From Gracilaria gracilis (Eukaryota > Rhodophyta > Florideophyceae > Gracilariales > Gracilariaceae): a stretch of DNA of 64,000 nucleotides. Shown here piece after piece: positions 8,626 to 18,600 of this stretch (position 1 is its first letter; each line of letters opens with the position of its first letter). Made by a program: the position numbers and the translations under genes. The stretch covers positions 620,001 through 684,000 of the forward strand of contig JARGSG010000197.1 in assembly GCA_030374805.1 (NCBI GenBank), read 5' to 3'. Below the pieces are notes generated by a model. The model saw nothing but the letters and a program-made list of their open reading frames with translations. It was not told where the DNA came from and made no database searches.

Positions 8626-11600
8626 CAAGGTTGATGCCCTTATCCCTCTTATTGATGAGTCTTCCTTTTATTCACATACAAGGGTAGCCACACTAAGCCT
8701 TGAAGCGCACCCAATACAACTCGGTGTGCTCTATTAATATTGTGGACTTCATCCTGATCGGCTTTGAAGGACATCAAGGCGTCGGTGGTTCTGCAACGCA
8801 CCTCTGTCACTATGTAGCTGAACTATGTCGCTCACTTTACGACCTTCGACATCAACGTCCACTGCTATCGCTTCCGCAAAGGTCGCCAGTCATCATTATT
8901 AATACCGATGAGCGCTTCAAAGTTTGAAGTGAACTCCCCAATGTTGACGTGGCAGCTTAGCCCTCGCCCTTCTGAGATGCATGATGCTCTCGCTGACGCC
9001 TTGGTGTCATATTCCATTCAAATCAGCTCGGGACATCTCGTATTCATGAGGGGCAATACTTTGAAAGCCAGAGGGTGTATGTGTAACCCTTGCCCTTCTT
9101 CGCACTCACACGATGTCCTGGTTCGTAGCAGAGTTACAAATAGATTCCTCCTTCAGTACGCAGTAGCCCTTCACAATCTGGCGACGAATGCCTCCTAATA
9201 ATGTTTCTAGATTGAAAAGTTAAAGAAGCTTCACACGTCGAGTCCATGTGCCATCTGCACCACGACATATAGGAGTACACTCTTGTTTACCACTTGTGGA
9301 TGCTCAGCACATAGTAAGGAGTGCCCGGCTTCAAATCGCCTTCAGTCGACGACTTTCCGGCAGCTCGTTTGTACCGTGTACACTTCAACTGACCGTCAGG
9401 TCCTGGCCACGGCGGTTCTTCATACTAATCTTTTGGTAATCAGATCGTTGTTACACACTTCCACGCTGCCCGAATTGACCTCTTCGAATCGCTAATAGTT
9501 CAAACCTGCCACTTCGGAAAGGAGCGTAATAAGTCTGAAACCGATTGCGATCGCGCTCGATTACGATTCTGGTCAACGCTGTATAGGCTCATCGGGGATA
9601 CAGAGAAAACGGTCAGATCTATGTCGTGCATAAAGGATAATTCATCTGTTCATTGCTTCCATCAGGTTCGAAGTGTTCCACAGCAGTTTCAGGGTTCAAA
9701 TTTCTGATTTTTGAACAACATCATTTGGAAGATGATTAGTGGCGTCATGTTAGCTGGAGAAAGGCTGTGGGTAACTTACGATTCATTTCATCATATTCAC
9801 GTCTGATAGAGGATTGTTAGGATAAAGGGACCAGGCCAAACCTGGATGACGTTGGGCTGGTTCGTCCAAGAGCACAAGCATTGATTGGAATATGTGCAGA
9901 TTCTAATGTTTGCCATTCCAAAGAGATCGTTTCCCACAGCTTGACTAGGATCAGGACCAAGGCCAACAGACCCTAATCAGGAAAATCCAGAAAACAAGGA
10001 GAGGATATGTTTTCTTTGCTGTGCATAGATCGCTGTCCTGCTTTGCTAAACGGTCATGTGCCCATAGAAGAAACTTCGGCAATAAGAAGCATTCTTATAT
10101 GGCTCTAGTTGGACATGTACAAGATTTGGTTTCATGGATATCGAGAACGAATCGTTCTCCGTAATAGCAGGCTCCAAGCCTCGGCGCTGGGCCTTTTTTG
10201 TGCCATTGAGGCTCAGGTCAACGAATGACTTCCCGGTTCATATTGATGCACTTCGGCTTTGTACATTCCGTCATTTTGCTGCGTATGGTTGGGGAAACCC
10301 TTGCTCACGAGTTCCGAATGAAATCGTCCAGCCATTTACCAATGTTCAATCGGTAGCCTTTCTCTCCGGTAGCAGTCTGCGTTTGGAATGATCCGCTTGA
10401 GGATGATGGGAAGGATCCTCCCAGACTCTAGCTAGATTCGGCCACAATGTGAACATGTCGTTTGATTCCGGAGGAGATCCAAGAAAAGAGAACACCCTTC
10501 ATAATGTTGAGAGTTTTCAAGATTTTGTTCTTATTTTGAAAATCAGGAGCATTTTCGATACCATCACCGATGGTCTCCTTTGTGACAGAGGTCAGCACCC
10601 GATCTCAGCAGCTGGGTTGATGCAGATCACACACTGCTTCCGAACTTTTCTCCGCTTCGCTGCGCAGCGGGGTAAGGAAAGAAAGATAAAATGACTCTCG
10701 TCTTTACTGGTCGCAGCAAAAGAAACAAGCGAAACTAAGAGATGAAGCCAGACAGGGACAAGAGATACTGATTCACATTCTTGGAAGAGTTGACGGCTTT
10801 TGATATTTTCTTTCCAGTTATCTTCTGTTTCGAAACTCAAGGGGTATCAGCCTGTGTGCAATAGCGATAAGCGTCGGTAGCGAAACGCCTGCGATCGAAA
10901 ACACCTAAGGGATCTAACACTTTCTTTTCGTAGCCCAGTAAGTGTAGCACAGCTACTGGTTAGTAGTTAGTGGCTGCGGTATAGAAATGTTACAGGTCGT
11001 CGGGTATTTAGCAAACTCACGCGTACGAATAATTCACGTATGCGTTTTCACATAAAGAAGAAGAAGAAGCACTAAGCTGCTAGTTTCAAGCACAGGTTCC
11101 AAGCAGAAAAGAGCGAAATAAAATGTTCCAGTGTTAGGATCAAGATGTTTCATATATCATACATTCTTTGTTCCAACTCCCCGTTACATAGTATTCTGGA
11201 GGCCAGTGGTGACTTTTTAGCTCTTTTCAGATTTGCATAGCGGCTGTAGTTTTGCAGATCACTTCGTATCTACAGATTACGTTGGTTGGCCCCCTGAAGA
11301 ATAAGACTCTCCGAATACCGTTCGTCTCATGTTCTCGCTTCTCAATACCAGTTCTTCAAGAATCTTTTCTACTAACCGGGTACACTTTCGATATCGTGTA
11401 GTATGCTTGTGTTAGCCCTCTTATCATGCGGACAGTATTGTGTACTGTACGCTGTTCTTCAAATCGGATTCTCTTAACAAACGGAATGAATAAACTGAGG
11501 CGAGAGTCACCCGGTGAATGAGTACAAAGAATTTGGAGCAAAGGCCGTACAGTTTCCACGTTCTCGTTTATTCAGGTTGATAGTCAGCTACGTGTAGAAT

Positions 11601-12412
11601 CGCAACAGTGTCGGGCTGTAGAGTGGTACAGGTTCACATTGAGAAAACTGTAGCAAAGTGTAGCTAGTCGTCCAACTTTAATTTCAAGGAGTTGTCCAAG
11701 GACTGCCTGCCTGTCGTGGATTTGAGTTTCCGCAAGTGGCCACAGAAAAGTTGCTTAAATTATGTACACCGCTTTGTAGTAAGCCTCATCGCGTGAAAGA
11801 ACCTAACGTTAGACAGTTTTGGCAACTTCTCTTTACTGATATCAATCTGGTGAAAGGATTAGGGACTTACTTGAATTCTACAGCCGAAGCTAACGTAACA
11901 CTCTCCATTTATGGAAGGGAGAGATAAGTTTCAAGGAAGGAAAGATTGGACTGGAATAGCAACTGCAGCGTGGCAAAACATCTGCATCTGATCCGAAAGC
12001 TATCATGCAAGCTAAAAGAGGGCAACAAGAACAATCCATGGAAGTAATTCTGGAACGCAATGCATCAGTAGCGTCAAAGGTTTGAAGTCGATTTCGCCGA
12101 TACGTATGAGCTATCTACCAGGATGGGTATCTAACCTCGGCGTTCGGGTTCGTACTGTAGATAAGTTATCTGAAGCTCGGGACCAGAATTGATACTCAAT
12201 GTGGAATGACGCGCGCTTTAAAAATAGACGCATATGCACTGAATGAAAGGAAGCTACACTAATCGATTTGAATGGAAGGTGGGGAATTGAAATACCGAAG
12301 TTACTGCGGTTACCGACTCTGGGTCCAGTAGTGGTAGCCGCATGATCTTCTGCACTTACGATAAACGCATTATAAAAATACACAAAAAGCCTTCAGAGTC
12401 AGAGAAGTGAGA
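8626..12412. other. Gene-poor stretch of about 3.8 kb
   Basis: No frame exceeds about 100 codons on either strand and none shows a domain I recognise. The sequence is moderately AT-rich and lacks tandem repeats. Some reverse-strand fragments (for example around 10150-10390) look like broken coding sequence interrupted by stops, so old transposon or pseudogene debris is possible, but I could not assign any family. It ends at the tRNA-Ala gene. Confidence 0.45.
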
Positions 12413-12485
12413 GGGTCTGTAGCTCAATTGGTAGAGTGCTCCCTTAGCATGGGAGAGGTACCGGGATCGAAGCCCGGCAGATCCA
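12413..12485 (+). tRNA. tRNA-Ala (AGC)
   Basis: A 73-nt cloverleaf. The acceptor strands GGGTCTG (12413-12419) and CAGATCC (12478-12484) pair with one G-U, and the discriminator is A. The anticodon stem CTCCC/GGGAG encloses loop TTAGCAT with anticodon AGC at 12446-12448. The T stem is CCGGG/CCCGG with a loop beginning ATCGA, as in some plant tRNA-Ala genes. No intron. CCA is not encoded. Confidence 0.93.
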
Positions 12486-12733
12486 CACTGGTTTTCATTT
12501 TGGTCGCACGTACACAACAAAAAAATGGCTTGAAGTAAACTTTATCGCAGTGCGAGAGTGTAAGAATAACGTTCCGACCACGTAATACAAATTCTGTTTC
12601 CTAACACTGCGCACGGGGCCGCCCTTCATGGACCAAACATCTGCATCTTTATCGGTACCGCTCCGGTCGTAGCAACACGTCGCCGTCCGCATTTCATTAT
12701 TGCAGTTAAAGTACGTTCGGTCCAAAACCAACT

Positions 12734-13466
12734 ATGAAGATATACACTCGTTCTGGCGATGAAGGGGAAACCAGTCTGTTTAATGGATCACGCGTACCTA
12801 AAGACCACGTTTTGGTACAAGCTTAGTAAGTCTCTCCTATCTACATCAGTCGCTGTTCCCCCACATTAGTACCAAAATAAGTCAATTGACAGTCGTTCTT
12901 GTAGTGGCATCGTCGATGAATGTAACGCAGCAATCGGACTGGCCGCGTCTCACCTACAAACTTTTGAGCCATCAGAAGATCATGAAGACCTGTGTCACCC
13001 ATCGGAGCGCAAGATTTTAATCGCGCGCCTACAGCTGGTGCAAAACTTTCTCTTCGACCTGGGCGCCTATCTTGCCACACCGCGTAAGAAGTCACCCACG
13101 TTCAAAGTGGAACGTACCGAATTCCCAGAGCGTGCTGCGAGCGATTTGGAAAATTGGATCGATGACATGGACTCAAAGCTACCTGACTTGGCAACGTTTT
13201 TGCTACCGGGTGGGCATCCTGCTTCCGCTTCTTTGCACCTTGGCAGAACCATTGCCAGACGTGCTGAGCGCATGCTTACACCTTTGTATGTTGGGCAACA
13301 TAGGGAGATTGAGCCAACTGCGTACCGATTTCTCAATCGCCTGTCGGATTTCTTGTTCGTGGCTTCGAGGATGGCAAATAAGATTGTCTCGGTTCAGGAT
13401 GTGAAATGGAGAGAGAACCGATCGGCTCTTAATGATGTGGCCAATATGCATGCTCCACTAATGTAG
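12734..13466 (+). CDS. ATP:cob(I)alamin adenosyltransferase (PduO/MMAB type), two exons
   Basis: Makes adenosylcobalamin, the cofactor of methylmalonyl-CoA mutase, by transferring adenosyl from ATP; usually mitochondrial in eukaryotes. Exon 1 is 12734-12825 and encodes the ATP-binding start [20 protein letters not shown]. Intron 12826-12904 (79 bp, GTAAGT...TTGTAG) splits a Tyr codon. Exon 2 is 12905-13466 and continues [15 protein letters not shown], then [18 protein letters not shown] and the family helix RTIARRAER. The spliced product is 217 aa, typical for the family. No targeting peptide precedes the catalytic start, so an extra 5' exon or a cytosolic enzyme is possible. The upstream in-frame stop at 12707 rules out simple extension. 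Confidence 0.92.
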
Positions 13467-13949
13467 GATAATCATCACCCTACATGATGTTCCTAGCTTT
13501 CTCTTGTTGATACCATGCAAGCCAGCTTGAACGCAAATCCACAATAATGGTGCTACGATCACGATCAAGGCGACGACCTACAAAATCAAGATGATCATGG
13601 GTATTGTTATCACTTTGAGATGCCCGAACATCAAAAGAAGCATGCAGATGTAGTTAAGGATTCCCATAACAAAAGGCGTTTACAAGCACTAGTTCATAGA
13701 GTTCATTCGCAGCATATGCCCCAGCAAGGAAGCCAGACCGTTATTTGGCACGCAGATGAGAGCAAATAGATGGTTAGATGTTTGTTAAAAAGATTAAAGA
13801 ATACTGGAACCGAGCTGCGCAGTGCAAACTTTGCACAGATTCGGGACAGCTTTTGGCCTAACTGAAGACATGAAGCGAGAAAACGATGAAATGTACAATT
13901 TATGCACTCACAATCGAATAACTTGCGACGCATGACGAAGTACGCACAT
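13467..13949. other. Convergent intergenic region
   Basis: Lies between the 3' ends of the cobalamin adenosyltransferase and the small membrane-anchored gene. No gene, repeat or motif recognised. Confidence 0.5.
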
Positions 13950-14411
13950 CTATTGAGCAAAAATGACAGCGTCGTCCACCTCATTGATACAATATTCCAT
14001 CAGAATTCGCACTACTTTCTCATCACCGCCACCAATATCATGCTTCGCAATCATAGAGGTAATAAACTGTGTCTGGTCCTTTGTCAGCAACGCGTCAAAT
14101 GCAATTTTATCCTTCTTGCCACAGGAGTTACATCTGACGGTTTTGAAAATACCCTCATCTGAGGTATCGTCCGAAGTGGTGTCCATACAATGCTGCACGA
14201 CGGTTTGAAAGGCCTTTTGCACATCTCCTTGGGTATATTTCTCTGCAGCTTGTTGTAGGTACTCTTCATGATACTTTTCAATGCGAACTGGCAACGTGAC
14301 CAATGACGAAGCCTTGGTTTGGGAGCGATACAAGTAGTAGGCAGTTCCAAACCCAACGCCAGCCGCCGTGATGCCGGCGACGGCGTACGCGACTCGCTTG
14401 TCGAACGGCAT
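13950..14411 (-). CDS. Small N-terminally anchored protein with a CxxC motif, unknown function
   Basis: 153 aa from an ATG at 14411. Residues 7-28 form one hydrophobic segment (AYAVAGITAAGVGFGTAYYLYR) after a short Met-Pro-Phe-Asp-Lys-Arg start, the layout of a signal-anchored organelle or ER protein. A soluble part follows with an amphipathic stretch (YLQQAAEKYTQGDVQKAFQTVVQ) and a C94-N-S-C97-G-K-K-D-K motif that could bind metal or form a disulfide; the C-terminal half is acidic. I do not recognise the family. The layout resembles small outer mitochondrial membrane receptors, but there is no sequence evidence for that. It is divergent from whatever starts near 15 kb. Confidence 0.65.
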   Translation of the reverse strand: MPFDKRVAYAVAGITAAGVGFGTAYYLYRSQTKASSLVTLPVRIEKYHEEYLQQAAEKYTQGDVQKAFQTVVQHCMDTTSDDTSDEGIFKTVRCNSCGKKDKIAFDALLTKDQTQFITSMIAKHDIGGGDEKVVRILMEYCINEVDDAVIFAQ

Positions 14412-15651
14412 CGACCTGACGAAAGGGAAAAGGCTTCAGGAGCGCCACAAACGCGGATCGATCGGGGGTGAATGAGAGTTCAATGAATGGCTGCCGCCGA
14501 CCACAACCCATCCGAGATCAAACGAAACAAAAACAACCGATCAGGAGTACGCGTGTGAGACGTGGTGAAGGAGACACAGTTTGGTAGCCGTTGTGCTGGC
14601 GGTAGCCCGGCGGCTCGCAGCGGCGTTTGCGCCGGTGCGCAGTGCGCGGCGGCGGTTACGGAAAGTGTAAATCAGGCGGAACTAGGGTAGCGCGTGACCT
14701 GCGCGCGTAGCGGACACGTTGGACGAATTGGCGCTCAACACGTTGGCAGCTCTACTTGGACCGTTGTGTTTCGCAGCACGGACCCGGTGTCCACGCGCCT
14801 TCCCTTATCATCTCGCGCAAAGTCGTGTATTATCGTTCTTGTTTGACAGTTTCTCTCGCCCGCGTTGGCGAAACCGAGAGACATTCGTTCATTCTTCCTC
14901 AACATGTAATTGTCATCTCCCATGCGACTGAGCCTCACTTTCCGAGGGCCATAAAAGCGCCGCTGGAGTCTCCTGGGTCACCGGTGCGGTTCGTAGCTTC
15001 AACCCCCACGGCTGCCTTCCGCTCCGCTTCGCAACGCGGCTGTTGCTTCTTCACGCCTGCTTCACCTACTTCCGCTCTATCATGTGTTTCATGCTCACTA
15101 TCCCCGACCCCAAGACCGGAGAAACCTATCAGAAGGTCTGGGAAGACTGTGGAAGTGAAGAATGCCGTACATCCAGGAATTCCAAGTATAAGAAGGCTCC
15201 CAACGGTCATGCCAAACCGACCAAACCGTCTAAACCGGCCAAAACTCCGTCTTCATCTCAAGCAACCACTTCCACTTCTTCATCCAACCGCAAGTAGCTT
15301 TCTGTCCTCAACTGCTGTTTCGCTCTAGCATAGCGTATCGCTTGCCTCGCTGTCTTGGGCCATCCTCATGTCGCATTTGTAAATGCTGCCGAACCATGGA
15401 GTACATGCCCAGTGGCTTCTCACTGCTTGTCATGGGCGTAAAAGGGAATTATCGTCACTTGCTCTGTTTGTTCTTGTCTTCTTCATACCCATCGCATTTG
15501 GTATTTAGTGCTCGTAGTTTATCGCTCGCTCCTATTCGGAACACAACATTCAATTATAAAAGACGTTGCAAGTTTCTGTCGCTATCGTTAGCTTTATTAC
15601 GCTGTACCAAGTTATGTTTTTGTCTATACAAATGTTCATCCCAAAAACCTG
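14412..15651. other. Intergenic region with one doubtful small frame
   Basis: Upstream of the anchored protein the sequence is GC-rich around 14580-14710, with CpG-dense promoter-like character. A 71-codon frame at 15082-15297 is listed separately. The rest, including the 15300-15651 stretch downstream of the separase stop, shows nothing further. Confidence 0.4.
15082..15297 (+). CDS. Possible small basic protein (71 aa), hypothetical
   Basis: Opens at an ATG at 15082 and ends TAG at 15297. The product has an N-terminal MCFMLTIPDPKTGETYQKVW segment, a cysteine pair (CGSEEC) and a Lys/Pro/Ser/Thr-rich tail. A composition change from ordered to low complexity and a GC-rich upstream area suggest a gene, but there is no homologous domain I know. 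A 190-codon frame overlaps it in another phase; neither is certain. Confidence 0.3.
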   Translation: MCFMLTIPDPKTGETYQKVWEDCGSEECRTSRNSKYKKAPNGHAKPTKPSKPAKTPSSSQATTSTSSSNRK

Positions 15652-18600
15652 TCAAGTAGCATAAACATGAGGAACACCAATTACTACGCACGCCGCACCT
15701 ACCAAATAGGAAAACTTGCATTTTGGCCGTGACTCTGTCAAGGCTTCAGCAAGACTCAATCTATGGTCTCCACTTCTTCCATCCCCATCAATTCCAAGCC
15801 ACTCGCGCAGAAGCGATGAAGTCAAGCGATCAACCTCTCCATCAGTCACATCCCACAAGTTTCCTACTACCGCTCTTGCGCCGTGAGTCAAGAAGTTCAC
15901 CGCTGTTCCGTTGCTTTCCTGATCCCCAATGCCAAAATTGGAAGGTCGCAACGAAGAACAACCCATCAGAAGCGCTACCGGAGCTTTCCTTTTGCGACAC
16001 AGTCGAAGTGGGGGGAAGTATTGCTCCCCAGAACCATGGCCGCAGTACAGGAATATTTCCTCCCCGTTGTACTTAAAGGCCACTGCATCTTTTTCTGTAC
16101 TTCCCGAAAACCCCGACCAGGTCGGGCACTGGTTCAGAACTTTTTGGAAGTGGTTCTCAGTCCTTTGTAGATCTCCTTCCGGATTAATAAGGTAGAAAAG
16201 CTTCTCCATGTCTATCTCCTCACATGGTTCTTGAATGCAATCATACAAATAGGAAAATGATGGCACTCGTGATGCCGTAACGCTCAAATTTCTCAACACA
16301 GGCAGAGATTCCCAAGGTATCCGCTCCAGCGCTGTGTCTACCATCAAGATCAGATGGCCAGCGAAACCGTCATGAGTTCCGGAGTTTGAATCGAATTCAT
16401 TTTCTATGCTTAATGCTCTGAAGGCCTTAGCCAGGGTCTCAGGTGAATCGCTCGCAATTGAGTCCTTCCTATTGCGCCGTGAGCGTCCCTTCGAATGGCT
16501 TGAGTTTGACGCACTGGTTGCTTTTGGGAGAATGATTGGGGTCAGGAGAGGAACTCCTTCGCTCCCTAGCCACTGTGTTTCGACATCTTGAAGAACATCT
16601 CGCATCTGCTCATCTAAGATTGAATAATCCTCCCACCACTGTATTTTCTCTTGCCTCGAAAAGGTTTGCCCAGGTTTTGCCGCGCCATTCTTGGCTGATT
16701 TCAAGACTTCCTCCATCCTCAAAATGATCCCATGGTATGAGACTGGCCCGGTTTCAGGAAGGGCGAGACTTCTACATATTATTCCCGTCCCACTCATTCT
16801 CCATAGCAGAATCTGGCGCTTTTGTTCGTCAATGGTCAAGCAAGCCAGCACACTTCTTCTTCTATCAAGCCAATCCATGACGTATTGAAACCGATCTTTG
16901 CTGGATATGATAGATGTCCACGAACTCTGCCGGAAGGCTGGTGAGCCTCGCCCTAACTGTTCGAGGTTACCTTTGCTCTGAATATCCGCAATGCAATCTC
17001 GCCTCAAATTGAAAGTTGTACCTATAGAGAGCACTGCGCGATATGCTTCAGACAGAGAGTCGTCAAGTACAAATCCCCCGTAACTCATTAGACGTCTCTG
17101 AACCCATGGGAGCCCCAGGTTCCATATATCTTCTCGTTCCACCATTCTCAAGCTCTTCTTGGCGTTCTCAATAAGTTTCAGGTGAACACCTCCATCTTCA
17201 TCCAAGTGGTTGTTTTCGATTTTCTTCGCTCGGCTCCTTGTAACTCGAGTAGTGGGTCTATTATTTCTCGTAGGCCTCTGGCTGGGAAGTCGTGTTCTAT
17301 TAGTATTATTCGAACACTTTAAGCTGCACCAGACAACACAAAATATCGAGAACATAGTCAGTGCAGATTGACCCTTGATGTCACGATTTGTCAACGGCTC
17401 TATTAACGGCAAAGCTCTTTCGTGATTACCAAGAACTGTGTATGCCATACCTATCAGCAACCGAAGTTCAACGCCTGAGATCGTGTTCGACTCCCCGGAT
17501 TTACTTGCACCAGAGACGAACTCTTCGCATTTCTTGACCGTATCAATGATGGGAAGCCTGGGCTCTTCACCGCCGTCCTCATGAAAGCGTGATGTTTTCG
17601 TGTCCAAAACTGACCAGCAAAGTTCGGTTATCACCGATGCCAAATCGCCTGTATCAGTTCCATCCTTATTGTATTCAAAAGTCTCCGTAACCATAGAGAT
17701 CATACTCCCTTCCACTTCGGTACGTCTTGAAGCCTCAGGGATGCAGATAGTCTTGTGGATTATGTTGATTGTCCTCAGAAGCAAACTCCGTGGAGGAAGA
17801 GATTGACTCGCGACATGGAGACTTTTTTCAATGTAGTATCTAGAATCCGTCATGTTCTCCATCGAGAGTAGGATGATGGCTAGGCGGGCCAGATGGTGAA
17901 TGAGCAAGAGAACTTTGCTGAATGATCTCTTTCCTGTCTCATTCTTCACGTCAAACCCGATATCCACGAGAGCTCCAGCAATCTCACATGAAATCTCCTC
18001 TTCAGCTATCAACTTCTTTCTCTTCCTACCAGCTTCTAGGTTCAATATTACAGATCTCAAACATTGCATTGTCCGCCCTGCGTGAGAAACTAAATCTGAA
18101 CAAGCGTCGAAGCTCCAGTATCTTGTTGAATACGACCACTTCGTCATAGCTTCATCCTCTTTCAAGAGTCTTGAAACATCCAGCAGAGAACTTTCTGGGG
18201 GAGTTTCAAAGAATCGTAGGGACGGAGTCCCATCTTCAGGTTTACAAAGTCTCAGCAATTCACCAACCTGTCTTGCAAACACTGCGTAGCTTTGCAAAAA
18301 CAGTTTAACACCAATCCACTCTAAGATTTCGACGGACGCCACTTTCAACTCAAGACTGTCCATAATCTCAGGGTGGGAAGAGACCAGCTTCAACAGTTTT
18401 GAAAGACATTTCCCGGCCTCGGAGAACTTGTTTGCTTTGGAAGCAGCCCAACACAAACGCAACTCCTTAGCATACGAAAGATATACAGGTGTACAGGGGG
18501 ATTCCCGCCCGAACACAGAGAAGAATCCGCTGCGCTTATGACCTTTACATCTGCTCGTTCCGGAAGCACTTTTTTCCAGCTCTTTCAGTTGACATTCCCC

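Noticed and set aside
14756..15328. 190-codon plus-strand frame
   Set aside because: No domain, mixed composition, and it overlaps another frame; at most the smaller ATG frame at 15082 is kept as doubtful.
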